Assembly (NCBI RefSeq): GCF_018812025.1
Contig: NC_063061.1
Location: 34,804,493 to 34,868,492, forward strand
Length of the DNA: 64,000 bases
Direction of reading: 5' to 3'
From: Megalobrama amblycephala
Taxonomy: Eukaryota; Chordata; Actinopteri; Cypriniformes; Xenocyprididae
Numbering within the stretch: position 1 is the stretch's first letter; each line of letters opens with the position of its first letter. This document shows, in pieces, positions 10,141 through 20,743 of this stretch. A program made the translations under genes and the position numbers. The notes beneath the pieces were generated by a model. The model did no database searches, was not told where the DNA came from, and saw only the letters and a program-made list of their open reading frames with translations.

Positions 10141-10779
10141 GATGACAGCACCGCCATGACTTCCTGAACAGCCGGCTCCGCCCTGGTCCCCTGAACTGCC
10201 AGCTCCGCCCTGGCCCCTTGAACTGACGGTGCTGCTCTGGAGGCTCCCTAACCTGCCAGCACTACCCTGCTCACCTGCCCGTGACCTCCAGAACTTCAGG
10301 GTGCCTGATATTTAAGGTTAGAGTGTGCTATCGTTTCCCTGTATGTTTCTGTCATGCTTTGGAGTTAAGATTATTGAATTTGAATTCTTCTTCTTTGTAT
10401 GCTTCTCTTCAGCCACTTAACTGTGACATACTTATAGTCAACAGAAAATTTAAAGGGGATCATCAAAATAAAGTGTAACCAAAATGGTAAATGCAGGTAA
10501 CGTGCATTTATACTCTGATAAAAAAAAAAAAAAAAAAAAAAAAAATATCTGTGAGCGTACCTATATACAGGTGCTGGTCATATAATTAGAATATCGTGAA
10601 AAAGTTCATTTTTTTATTGTAAATTATTTTTAAAAATGAAACTGAAAAATGAAAATGAAACACAGTGAAGTGTGGCATGGAAGTGATCAGCCTGTGGCAC
10701 TGCTGAGGCACTACTGAGCCTTCAGATCATCTGTATATTGTTGGATTGACTGTTTCTCATCTTTCTCTTGAAAATATCC

Positions 10780-11190
10780 CATAGATTCAGGGGTCAGGCA
10801 TGTTGGCTGGCCAATAAAGCACAGTAATATCATGGTCAGCAAACCACTTGGAAGTGGTTTTTGCACTGTGGGCAGGTGCTAAAGTCTTGTTGGAAAAGGA
10901 AATCAGCATCTCCATAAAGCTTGTCAGCAGATGGAAGCATAAAGTGCTCCAAAATCTCCTGGAAGGTGGCTGCATTGACTTTGCACTTGATAAAACACAA
11001 TGGACCAACACCAGCAGACGTCACTGCCTCCCAAATCATTACTGACTTCAGAAACTTCACATTAGACTTCAAGCAGCTTGGATTCTGTGCCTCTCCAGTC
11101 TTCCTTCAGACTCTGGGACCATGATTTCAACATGAAATGCAAAATTTACTTTTATCTGAAAAGAGGACTTTCGACCACTGTTCACTGTGG
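10780..11190 (-). pseudogene. Tc1-like transposase, C-terminal half
   Basis: Minus-strand frames carry Tc1 transposase motifs: PESEGRLERHRIQAA near 11080, then VMIWEAVTSAGVGPLCFI and QQDFSTCPQCKNH, DITVLYWPANMPDP near 10790 (the last is normally W-P-x-x-S-P-D-x-N-P-type sequence around a catalytic Asp). The frame is broken by several stops and shifts. It is cut off from its N-terminal half by the LINE insertion, so it is inactive. Confidence 0.75.
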
Positions 11191-13521
11191 AGAGAAAATT
11201 AAAGAGAAAATTAAAAACATGCAACCGTCTACAGTTTCGCTTCAGACAGTGCACTGTAGTGTCCCTGAGGTAAAACTAGAATCATTCGCCGCTATAGGAG
11301 AGGAAGAATTATCTAAACTTATCAAATCATCAAAATCAACGACATGTATGTTAGACCCAATGCCGACTAAACTACTGAAAGAAATGCTTCCAGAGGTCGT
11401 AGGTCCACTTCTTGATATAATTAATTCATCTTTAACACTAGGATACGTGCCAAAAACCTTTAAGCAGGCTATTATTAAACCTCTTATTAAAAAACCTCAA
11501 CTAGATCCGAGAGATTTAGTAAATTACAGGCCAATCTCGAATCTACCTTTTCTGTCAAAGATACTAGAAAAGGCAGTTTCAACACAACTGTGCTCCTTTT
11601 TAGAAAGAAATGGAATCTGTGAGGATTTCCAGTCAGGATTTAGACCATACCATAGTACTGAGACTGCTCTCGTTAGAGTTACAAACGATCTACTCCTATC
11701 ATCCGATCGTGGCTGTATTTCTCTATTAGTGTTATTAGATCTCAGTGCTGCTTTTGACACTATTGATCACAACATTCTTTTAAAAAGACTTGGCATTAGT
11801 GGAATTGCTTTGGCATGGTTCAAATCGTACTTATCTGACCGTTATCAGTCTATAGTAGTTAATAAAGAGATGTCGTATCGATCACAGGTTCAATATGGAG
11901 TACCACAAGGCTCAGTACTAGGACCGTTGCTTTTCACTCTGTACATGCTGCCCTTAGGAGAGATAATTAGGAAGCATGGTGTTAGTTTTCACTGCGACGC
12001 TGACGATACTCAGCTCTATATTTCCTCGCGCCCTGACGAAACCTACAAATTCACAAAACTAACAGAATGCATAGCTGACATTAAAAACTGGATGACAAGA
12101 AATTTCTTATTATTAAATTCAGAAAAAAACTGATATCCTAATCTTTGGACCAAAAACTTCCTCACGAAAAAACCTTGAATACTCTCTAACACTTGACGGG
12201 TGCTCCATTAAACCTTCGTCCTCAGTTAAGAACTTGGGTGTGCTCTTCGATACCAATCTTTCATTTGAAAGTCATGTTTCTAGTATCTGTAAAACCGCCT
12301 TCTTCCATCTAAAAATATATATCTAAATTACGACATATGCTCTCAATGACAAATGCGGAACAGTTGGTTCATGCATTCATGACCTCAAGACTAGATTATT
12401 GTAACGCTCTACTGGGTGGTTGTTCTGCTCTGCTTTTAAACAGACTACAGTTGGTCCAAAATGCGGCAGCTAGAGTTCTTACTAGAACCAGAAAGTATGA
12501 CCATATTAGCCCAGTTCTGTCAACATTACATTGGCTCCCTATTAAACATCGTATAGATTTTAAAATCTTGCTACTTACTTATAAAGCTCTAAATGGTTTA
12601 GCTCCCCAGTACCTAAGTGAGCTCTTAATGCATTATAGTCCTTCACGTTTATTGCGATCTCAGAATTCAGGCCAGTTGATAATACCCAGAATATCAAAAT
12701 CAACTGAAGGCGGCAGATCCTTTTCCTATTTAGCACCTAAACTCTGGAACAATCTTCTTAGCATTGTTCGGGAAGCAGACACACTCTGTCAGTTTAAATC
12801 TAGACTAAAAACACATCTCTTTGCTCTTGCATACACATAACACATTATCAATACATTAACATTTTTCAAATCCGTTAAAAGGATTGTTACGCTGCAATAA
12901 TTAGGTCGGCCGGAACCGAGAACATTTCCTATAACACTAGATATACCTGTACATCAGAATAAGAATGGCATCTACGCTAATATCTGTCTCTCTGCTTATC
13001 CTGAGGTTTTCCAGGTGCTGGATCCAGGCCGTATCCAGATCAGATGGAGAACCTGTGTCTGGACCTGACTACAACGTAGCCCAGGAGACAATGGGCCTAC
13101 AGATCCAGTTCTGGCTGCATCTATAATTCAGATTTTTAATCCCCGTATCCGCTTACATATATTTATATATAATCTATTTTTAATCTCTATAATAAAAATG
13201 TATAATTCAGATTTTGATCTCCATATCCATTTACATATATTATATATATCTTCCAAGGGGTTTTTTCCCTCCTAGGACTTTTTTCCCAGTGTTAGCACGC
13301 TGGGTTTTTCTCCTAGGGGTTTTTTTTCCACCCCTGGGAGTCAGCCGACATTGGCTTAATGTAGCACCATCTTGTATATGTTACATATTACCACGCTTGT
13401 TTGTACAGCTTATTTTTAACCACTTCCCTTTTTTCTGTGCTTCTAATATGTAAAGCTGCTTTGAAACAATTACCAATTGTAAAAGCGCTATATAAATAAA
13501 TTTGACTTGACTTGACTTGAC
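11191..13521 (+). mobile_element. L2/CR1-like LINE, 5'-truncated
   Basis: Contains the 3' part of a reverse transcriptase gene, a 3' UTR of about 680 bp and the terminal short repeat ATTTGACTTGACTTGACTTG (13499-13521) typical of L2-like fish LINEs. It starts abruptly inside the Tc1 transposase near 11191, as expected for 5'-truncated target-primed insertion. The clade is inferred from the RT motifs and 3' end. Confidence 0.8.
11195..12840 (+). pseudogene. LINE reverse transcriptase, broken
   Basis: Reverse transcriptase motifs in order: LDPMPTKLLKE, LVNYRPISNLPFLSKILEK, GFRPYHSTETAL, LDLSAAFDTIDH, GVPQGSVLGPLLF, then DADDTQLY where YADD is expected, so the catalytic box has lost its Tyr. The frame slips at an A-run near 12123-12129 and reaches a stop at 12131. 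A C-terminal piece resumes from about 12337 to 12840 (SRLDYCNALL, LHWLPIKHRI, APKLWNNLL). The open frame begins at 11078 in antisense Tc1 sequence, which is not part of the LINE. Not functional. Confidence 0.85.
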
Positions 13522-13915
13522 CGCCCAGTTCTTTTTCTCCTTAGCCCAGGTAAGATGCTTCTGACGTTGTTTCTGTTTCAGAAGTGGCTTGGTAGTCCTT
13601 TTGCTGGAGATGTCTGAGTGTGGTGACTCTTGATGCGCTGACTCCGGCTTCATTCTACTCATTGTGAAGCTCTCCCAAGTGTTTGAATCAGCTTTACTTG
13701 ACAGTATTCTCAAGCTTGTGGTCATCCAAAGGTTGCTTGTGCACCTTTGCATGCCCAATTTCTTCCTTCTAGTCAACTTTGCATTTAATATGCTTTGATA
13801 CATCACTCTGTAAACAGCCACCACATTCAGTAATGACCATCTGTGACTTACTTTCTTTGTGGAGGGTGTCAATGATTGTCTCCTGGACCATTGCCATGTC
13901 AGCAGTCTTCCCCAT
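13522..13915 (-). pseudogene. Tc1-like transposase, N-terminal half
   Basis: Read on the minus strand from a CAT at 13913-13915, it gives MGKTADMAMVQETI, a helix-turn-helix region (KKLGMQRCTSNLWMTTSLRI) and HLTWAKEKKNW, where the LINE interrupts it. The frame changes at least once near 13800. The region 13522-13560 continues directly into 11150-11190 when the LINE is skipped. Confidence 0.75.
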
Positions 13916-14056
13916 TAGTGTGGTTTCAAAGAACAAGAGATACCCGGAATTTATACTGTAGGGATGGTCATTTAAAGAAACTGAAATGTAAATATTCTAA
14001 TATTTTGAGATACTGGATTTTGGACTTTCATTAGCTGTACGCTCTAATCAACAAAT

Positions 14057-14087
<31 letters not shown>

Positions 14088-14212
14088 AAACTTTTGAAAT
14101 GTTTTACTTTACATGTAGGGAATCTAGTATAAATGAAAGTTTAATTTTTTTAAAAATAATTTACAATAAAAAATGAACTTTTTCATGATATTCTAATTAT
14201 ATGACCAGCACC

Positions 14213-14277
<65 letters not shown>
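14057..14277. repeat. AAAT and TG/TA microsatellites
   Basis: (AAAT)n at about 14057-14091 inside the Tc1 right part, and (TG)n followed by about 28 TA units at 14214-14277 next to the Tc1 right end. Confidence 0.9.
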
Positions 14278-14279
<2 letters not shown>

Positions 14280-14479
14280 CTGACTTTGCAGCCTTTTCAG
14301 TGTAAATTGGGTTCAGAACATGTTAGTGTGACTCTATCATTTACTGATTATATGGAGAGATCTACCACCACAAACTGACTTATAGTTGCACATTTGTTTG
14401 TTCTAGTTATTTACACAGATTTATTCTGTATGTGTTATTCAGATATGATTGACATGAGTGGTTGCTTCTAATTTTGTTT

Positions 14480-14975
14480 GTTTTTGCAATAATAATTTCA
14501 TCAATGACCCAGTGTCACCTTTTCCATGGTTTCCACAAAGATTACATCAAGCTTGACATTCTATCATAACACAGATACAGTATGATGTGGTTAGGTTTTT
14601 CTTTGTCATAATTTTTAAATGCTCAGTCTAACAATTTGCATATCAGGTGTTGAATAAGTGGCACCTGCTGGCCAGTATCAGATGTATAAAGATTGAATCT
14701 TTGATCATTCACTGATTTTTATCTGTGCACTTCATACTATGAAGATGGTTACTGAAAATACTTATGAATGTATTATTATTATTTTTTTTTTTAAGTTAAC
14801 ATTCTATAGAAGTGCACTGTTTTTTTTTTTTTTTCTTTAAATGTTTAGCTAGTCATTTTGAAACTCATTTTTAAATTTAAATATTTGCATATCAAAATGT
14901 TTGTGTTTTTATGGGATGAGAAGTAGATAAAGCCATGCACATTAATACTTGTGACAACTTTTAATTTACAATTGT
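14480..14975 (+). repeat. Relic of the receptor duplication unit, promoter part only
   Basis: Parallel to 4010-4465: CTTTATCAATGACCCAGTGT, CTTGACATTCTATCATAACA, TTTTTCTTTGTCATAA, TTTGCATATCAGGTG, AAGTGGCACCTGCTGGCC (about 14660), then a decayed octamer/promoter ATATTTGCATATC at about 14880 without exon 1 or donor. No receptor coding sequence follows, so this is a dead unit in front of receptor 3. Confidence 0.6.
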
Positions 14976-15295
14976 ATGTATACGTATAAATAATAGCACC
15001 ATTTCTGGTGTCAGAATTAAACTGAAGGTCAGTCAGTTGTGGCTTTGAACAATTTAAGTCAAGTCCAATTAATCATTCTTATATTTATATCAAGAGGCAG
15101 TAAAAGTAATGGTAATGGTATCTGAAAAATAAAACCATGACATGATGTTATCATTGATGTTCTACACCTCAGACACTTCCAACTTAACTAATTTGCATAT
15201 CATGTGACAAAGATGATCATCAAAATTGAAATAAACATTTTTCCATATCTGTCTCTATCTCCTGTCAGAAAATACCCAAATCCCTGAAACATATT

Positions 15296-15406
15296 CATAT
15301 CTGATGTTTTATGTGACGTGTAGCAGATGAGGTCATATATTCTTGTGATAGCTATGAAGTCAGTCTACAAAACACAGTACAGAGAGACTGGATATTCGCT
15401 CTTCAG
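15296..15406 (+). promoter_or_regulatory. Promoter cassette and non-coding exon 1 of receptor 3
   Basis: ATTCATATCTGATG replaces the octamer, then TTTATGTGACGTGTAGCAG, TATA-like CATATATTC, GAAGTCAGTCTACAAAACAC and donor CAG|GTGATG at 15406/15407. The segment TTTATACACATCCAG seen in other exon 1 copies is deleted here. The acceptor AAATCACAG ends at 16008, giving an inferred intron of about 600 bp that contains a LINE tail. Confidence 0.65.
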
Positions 15407-15639
15407 GTGATGAATTTCTCTTTTTGATTCAATTTCTTATTTTTTACCATCAATAGTACATATATTTTTTTTACCATTAAGTATCTTACTACTTAATTTA
15501 TTTATTCAATTTGCCATATGTTGCTTCTCCATATCCTCTAGACGTCAAGTACATAGGGGGATGTAACAAATAATCAACAGTGCAATTGTGTTTATCTCCC
15601 CAAAGGGGTTTGGGACATTTGTTTAGATATTGAATCAAG

Positions 15640-15765
15640 TCAAGTCACCTTTATTTATATAGTGCTTTTTACAATGTAGATTGTGTCAAAGCAGCTTTAC
15701 ATTGATAACTGGTACATAATTTGGCTGCACAGCAGCTCTAACAGGAATGATTCATATAAGTGTGT
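15640..15765 (-). mobile_element. LINE 3' tail inside the intron of receptor 3
   Basis: TCAAGTCAAGTCACCTTTAT begins an inverted L2-like 3' end (its reverse complement ends in the same TTGACTTGA repeat as the LINE at 13521), followed by AGCAGCTTTACATTGATAAC and GCTGCACAGCAGCTCT. Only the 3' UTR is present. Confidence 0.7.
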
Positions 15766-16034
15766 CATAAATATTAGATTTTGTACATGATTGTCGACTA
15801 TGAAAAATATTATTGAGTTATATATTAAAGAATTATTATAAGTCATTGAAGTGCTTTGATTATTTGAATGTAAATGGGTAATTTTAGAATTACAAACTGG
15901 GTTGTTCAAACTGGATGCGTTAAAAAATCTTCAAATCTTATTTTGAGTTCATTCACTAAGTCTGAATTCCATGGTTCATTTACGTTTGTCTTTTCCATTA
16001 AATCACAGATATGATGAAGATAAACGCGAAGGAG

Positions 16035-16892
16035 ATGAACAACTATACAGTGAGCTTCACCACACCTGAAGCATCTACAAACTCCACAGCTGATTCTTTC
16101 TGGTTACTTGAAAGTCTGAAAATGTGTATGTTCAGCATCAACCTCCTCTTTGGTTTTCCTACACACTCCTATGTGATCTGGCTCATCGTAACAGGAACAG
16201 GAAGTGGAGTCGCATCAGAGTTCTTCAACCTCAATCTCTCTGTTTGTGAAATTGGTAACTGTCTGAATTGTTTGTTTTATATAATGTCAATTTGCTTTCA
16301 GAGAATCTCAAAATTACCACTGTTTTTACTAGGACTATTCTTCACTGGTCGTCCTCTGTTTCAGTGTCTGATCTGTGTTGAGCGTTACCTGGCAGTGGTT
16401 CATCCTGTAACCTTTCTGAAGTTCAAACCTCTCAGATATAGAGTGATCTGCTGCACTGTGGCATGGATAAATATTCTTGGCTCATGTTTCTGTTGCTTAT
16501 TTATTGTCTTCACTAAAAATGGAGAAATGCATACACAGTTTTTTTCATTACAATTCCTACTGGCCATCTGCATCCAAATGTTTTGTCTTGTGGCTGTTCT
16601 CAGAGCTTTGAAGCATTCAGGCCCAGGAGAGAGAAGAAGAGAGAGAAAGGAGGAAAACCACATGAAGAAAAGAGCATTTCAAATCATTTTAATTACTACT
16701 GTGAGCATGACTATCATCTATGTTCCATTTGCTACAACAGGATTAATTACCATTCTAACAAACAATTATATTCATAAACTCTGGATCACCAGTCTGATTT
16801 GTTATGTTCTGGCTGGTTTTGTTCAGCCTGTTCTTTATTTGCACCGCACTTTGAAATTTTCCTGCCTTTGTTCCCCATATTGTGCACAATAA
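16035..16892 (+). CDS. Orphan rhodopsin-like 7TM receptor 3
   Basis: A 285-residue receptor. In-frame ATGs also occur at 16011 and 16014, giving eight extra residues (MMKINAKE), but alignment with all paralogues supports the ATG at 16035 (MNNYTVSF). Sequons N3 and N16. TM2 ends NLSVCE (Glu for Asp2.50), ERY at 116-118, TM6 YVPF, TM7 QPVLY. Loop 3 is KHSGPGERRRERKEENH. The tail SCLCSPYCAQ is extended and adds a third Cys. Loop 2 TKNGEMHT and TM6-7 ILTNNYIHKLWIT group it with receptor 2. An AATAAA overlaps the stop and another lies at 16906. Ligand unknown. Confidence 0.9.
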   Translation: MNNYTVSFTTPEASTNSTADSFWLLESLKMCMFSINLLFGFPTHSYVIWLIVTGTGSGVASEFFNLNLSVCEIGNCLNCLFYIMSICFQRISKLPLFLLGLFFTGRPLFQCLICVERYLAVVHPVTFLKFKPLRYRVICCTVAWINILGSCFCCLFIVFTKNGEMHTQFFSLQFLLAICIQMFCLVAVLRALKHSGPGERRRERKEENHMKKRAFQIILITTVSMTIIYVPFATTGLITILTNNYIHKLWITSLICYVLAGFVQPVLYLHRTLKFSCLCSPYCAQ

Positions 16893-17693
16893 AATGGTGA
16901 TATTTTAATAAACGATTTAATAATTTAATTGCTATTTTAGTCATTTTAATGTAATAATTGATAAACTTATTGACTGTTAAATTAAAATAATGTTATGCTG
17001 AATGTAGTTTTTTTTTTTTTTTTTTCTTATACTGGAAAGTTATAAATTCAGTTTTTGGAGCTGATATATTACTTTTTTCTGTTGCATTTCCTGTGTAGAT
17101 ATGCCTTTATGCAAGGTTCCACCATTGCACACTGACTTATAGCTTCATTTGGTTGTTTTTGTTATATTTTGTTCATCTGATAGCTAGTGATCTCATTACA
17201 AAAGTCATAAGGTGTTTGCATGTAAATTATGGTTTGAGCACACATGTATTCTCGTATGTTTGCATTGAATGATAACATGCATCTAAAATACATTTGATGT
17301 ACAAATGCTTATTACGGATAACTTGAGTTTCTTATCTGTAATCAGTTATATTAATGACATATGCCATCATATTTATTCAACAAATTTGAGCTGTTGCTAT
17401 TAGTCTGTTGATTATCCAAATAATAAAAATAAAAAAAAAAAACTTTATCAATGACCCAGTGTCTCCTTTTATATATAACAGTCAAATGATTACAATGTCA
17501 TTCCAATATGACTGAAAGAGAAGAGTTTTTTTTTTTTTTTTTTTTTTTTACATGTACACCTGCACATGAATCAGACTTCAAATAACTTACAGCGAGCCAG
17601 TCGGCTATTAGAGAGACAATACCCGGAATCTAAACTTTCTAACTAATTTCATAAAATCTTGAGTTCGTCCTGATTTACTGATCTTGATGGTAA
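16893..17693. other. 3' flank, no gene
   Basis: AT-rich with poly-T runs at 17010-17026 and 17527-17549. Contains the recurrent spacer AACTTTATCAATGACCCAGT (17441). The stretch 17560-17693 is a duplicate of 5570-5700. Confidence 0.5.
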
Positions 17694-19130
17694 CCCAGCT
17701 AGAAATTTGTAATGTTCTGGGAAGGTTTTCAGCCGCAAGTTTTATTTTTGCTCCCAGAAAGTAATGCTAAATGGTAGGAAAACATTCTCTAAAAACATTC
17801 TAAAATGTTTAGTGATAACGTTGATAGAACATTATCCCCTAACATTCTTATAAAGTGTTTAATGGGAAGCTTTCCATTGGCTGCTGGATGTGTACTCAAA
17901 TGTTGCTTAGACTTCAAATTTTGGTTGAAAGTGAAAACCCAACCTTTGACGTTTGATGTTTGACGTTAAGCAACTCAAAAAACAGCATTACCAGCTTAAC
18001 TTAAACCACTTTGACTTTATTTATGTAGTGTACAAAAGTTATTGTTGAGAATGAAAAGAGGTTTAGATGTTGATGTTTTATTAAAATCGCCATTATGGAG
18101 ATCGGTGTTTGTCTTAGTTGGGCAGTTTGACCTGACATTGAAATGTTAGTTTTTGTTTGGCTGTTATAACTGTGTTTGTTATGTAAAGAACAGCCAAAGT
18201 AATTGTGATCAGATGATGTTGACTACTTGTTGATGATAAATATATGATCAACATAGTGGTCAGATCAACTGGTCTCATCCGGAGTCTAATCTATGTTATT
18301 AATTTCATATTTTATAATTGTGTTGATATTTTTCTACAGCATGACAACCAGCAGTGTTTTAATCAAATAATCTGTATGATTTAAAAAAAAAAAAAAAAAA
18401 ACATCAAACAAAACAAATCACTGTATACAAATCATTTTGAACTACTGAGCCACTTAAACACACAGAGACATCAAGAATCAGCATATGAATCTCAACAATG
18501 GTGACATGCTTCATGCTGCAATGCATTCTGGAAGCCATGGATGAGTTTTGTATAGTGCACCCAGAATGCATTGCAGCATGAAGCATGTCACCATTGTTAA
18601 GAATCATACGCTGATTCTTGATGTTTGAGTGTGTCTCAATGACAAAGGAATTTTACTTTTTTTTAAATAATTGATATTATCTGATTTAAAACACTGATAA
18701 CACTGATAGATCTAATACTGTAGAATCACAGAGTTGTTATGACAAATAATGTGAAATTAATACCATAGTTTAAATTGGGTGAAGTCAGTTTATCAAAGCA
18801 CTATGTGATGATAAAAATGTTATTATCAACAAATAGCTAACCTGAGCACCTTTTGTTTTGCTGTACTTGCCATAATAAACAGTTAGACTTGGAGTTGGAA
18901 TCTACAGCCAGTGTCCAAAACGTCCCTCTAAAAACTTTATAAGAATGTTAGGGGATAATGTTCTAACAATGTTATCACTAAACATTTTTACAATGTTTTT
19001 AAATAATGTCACCCTACCTTTTTTGGAGATTATTCTGGGAACAAAAATAAAACTTGCCGCTGAAAACATTACCAGAACATAGCATAATGTTCTCAAAACA
19101 TTCTTAGAGCAATAACATTTTCTAGCTGGG
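17694..19130. mobile_element. 1.4 kb inverted-repeat DNA transposon with nested palindrome
   Basis: The ends read CCCAGCTAGAAA (17694) and its inverse, ending TTTCTAGCTGGG (19119-19130). Imperfect inverted arms continue for about 180-220 bp, including TTAGGGGATAATGTTCTA against its reverse complement near 17830-17850. The interior holds a second element family (17985-18640) with a palindrome. No transposase seen. The duplicate locus at 5690-5720 lacks the element (TTCTTGATGG directly followed by AAATATAAG), which supports the borders. Confidence 0.75.
18459..18636. repeat. Near-perfect palindrome, about 73 bp arms
   Basis: The left arm 18459-18531 (containing AAGAATCAGCATATGAATCT and AACAATGGTGACATGCTTCA) is repeated inverted at 18561-18636 with few differences, around a 29 bp spacer. 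The sequence ATCAAGAATCAGCATATGAA recurs at 31950, 58977, 62505 (inverted pair) and 63967. It would fold into a long hairpin. Confidence 0.85.
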
Positions 19131-19872
19131 AATATAAATAAACTTCAGCCATATTACAGAAAAGGGGTGTTTTAAACCCTTAAGCAGTAGGCAGCTCATT
19201 TCTGCAATTTAAATGAAGCATCCATTGAATGTAATTCTTGAATCTTCTGTTCCCGGAAGCGCTGAAAGCATTCAGTTGTAAACAGTAGGCTAACTATATC
19301 CAGGGCTGCCAACTGCCTGTGAACAATATGTCATGTAAAGCCATTCAATGACTATACAGCATGTTAGTTATCTGGAAAATGAACTCTAGAGAGGAGCATT
19401 TTGCATATGCATTTCTATTACACTACTACATTTATTATATTTTACATCATTAAAAAAAATAACATTATTATAAAAAAAATGCATTACGTTAATAATTGTA
19501 TAAGAATGAGTTGTTGATTTTAACCTTAATAATAACACCAGCTGACAGGTTTCCCTGTATGTTTACAGCATTTGTTGAGAGAGATTTGTTTCATTGCGAA
19601 AAATTAACATATAGGCCCTACTGTATATGATGTTTAGCCAAATGAATTGATAATGAATCAAGATTAGAATCGAATCGCAAGCTTATGAATCGAATCACCC
19701 CACCTCCCCCATCAATAATTCTCACTCCAAGCTAAACTCAAAAGTTGGCAGGCCATCTAATAAGGGATGTGAAACAGATCCTATTAATAAACTGATCCTA
19801 GTAATAAATTGTTTATTTTTCTCTCAAAATAAATAATCGTTTGGTCTATGTGCACATCAATTTTATTTTCAA
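19131..19872. other. Intergenic, no gene seen
   Basis: AT-rich, with no coding region or recognisable repeat beyond short A/T runs. Confidence 0.4.
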
Positions 19873-19876
19873 ACTT

Positions 19877-19990
19877 TGATTTGCATGTCTGATGTTTTAT
19901 GTGACATGTAGATTAAGTCAATATCCTTGTGACTTCTGTGAGGTCAGTCTACAAAACATCGCACAGAGAGACTGGACATCCACTTTTCAG
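19877..19990 (+). promoter_or_regulatory. Promoter cassette and exon 1 before pseudogene at 20258
   Basis: ATTTGCATGTC (19879), GTTTTATGTGACATGTAG, GAGGTCAGTCTACAAAACAT, GAGAGACTGGACATCCAC and donor CAG|GTGACAAAAC at 19990/19991. It is the nearest cassette upstream of both the dead copy at 20258 and intact receptor 4 at 21808, which has none of its own. Confidence 0.65.
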
Positions 19991-20257
19991 GTGACAAAAC
20001 TCTTCTCTTTTTCATTTCTTTTTCTTGCTTTTTTTAGTTCACAATAACAATGCCACCGTTGTCAACTTATAACGTCCAAGGGTTTGTGTCAAGTTTAATG
20101 CTTTAGCTATAACTACATTTGGAAGTGAATGTAGGCTATAGGCGAAGTGAATACTCTGTAATTTATAGATAGAATTGTATAGTCATTTACTGATAGTGAT
20201 ATGGTTTTCAATTGGGAATGGATAAAATATTAGACTAGATTATATATATTGGATGTA

Positions 20258-20510
20258 ATGAACATACAGTGAACTTCACCACATGTGAAGCAGCTACAAA
20301 TTCCACACATCAGTCCATACTGGACAGTCTGGAAATCTGTGTGTACAGCATCAGTTTTCTGTTTGGTCTTCCTACATACTTCTATGTTACATGGCTCATC
20401 ATCACAGGAACAGAAAGTGGAGTTGCATCAGAGTTCTTCAAACTGTCTCTCTGTTTCAATGCTAATCCTTTGTTTTATTGTCTGATCTGTGTACCTGGCA
20501 AGGGTATTTA
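20258..20510 (+). pseudogene. Receptor fragment, N-terminus to TM2 plus TM3 scrap
   Basis: The ATG at 20258 is followed by a 4 bp deletion relative to the usual ATGAATAACTCTACAGTGAA, so the start is out of frame. The old frame reads NFTTCEAATNST, TM1 FGLPTYFYVTWLI and SGVASEFFK, then loses most of TM2 and jumps to a TM3 piece FYCLICV before a stop. The rest of the gene is absent; a LINE-like repeat follows. Confidence 0.85.
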
Positions 20511-20743
20511 GTGTTTTTTTTTTTTTTTTAATGGTCGTAAACATTTTAATCACAAATCACTGGTCAGGAAATTAGCAAGAATTACACAAATACTGTAATT
20601 AAAATAACTTAGCATGGAATAGCCTTCTCCTATGTTTTCATTAAATGCAGACATCTTATTACAGAAAGAAGAGTCAGTGTTGTTCCACTCAATGTTAATG
20701 GCTTCAAACATTCCATGGGTAGTTCAAAAATGTCTCCAAGTTA

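Larger units (their letters stand above)
9330..10430 (+). mobile_element. Small, truncated LTR retroelement
   Basis: Two direct copies of about 120 bp, at about 9465-9582 and 10310-10428, share TTAAGGTTAGAGTGTG, GTTTCCCT, TGTTTCTGTCATGCTTT and end CACTTAACTGTGACA. They behave as LTR 3' ends flanking a gag-like region. The left LTR is longer (from about 9330); the right one is 5'-truncated. No protease, reverse transcriptase or integrase lies between them, so the copy is internally deleted or non-autonomous. Confidence 0.6.
10568..14214 (-). mobile_element. Tc1/mariner element split by a LINE
   Basis: The left end reads CAGGTGCTGGTCATATAATT and the right end is its inverted copy at 14195-14214. 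The transposase lies on the minus strand in two halves, 13522-13915 (N-terminal) and about 10780-11190 (C-terminal), separated by an L2-like LINE at about 11191-13521. Removing the LINE restores the usual Tc1 arrangement and size of about 1.3 kb. The right end abuts a TG/TA microsatellite, so the TA target duplication cannot be confirmed. Confidence 0.85.

Noticed and set aside
11078..11194. N-terminal 39 codons of the long LINE frame as part of its reverse transcriptase
   Set aside because: This stretch is antisense Tc1 transposase DNA; the frame is open by chance across the insertion border.
16011..16034. Upstream ATG for receptor 3 (eight extra residues)
   Set aside because: All paralogues start at the equivalent of 16035; the two upstream ATGs arise from small changes in the 5' UTR. 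It cannot be fully excluded.
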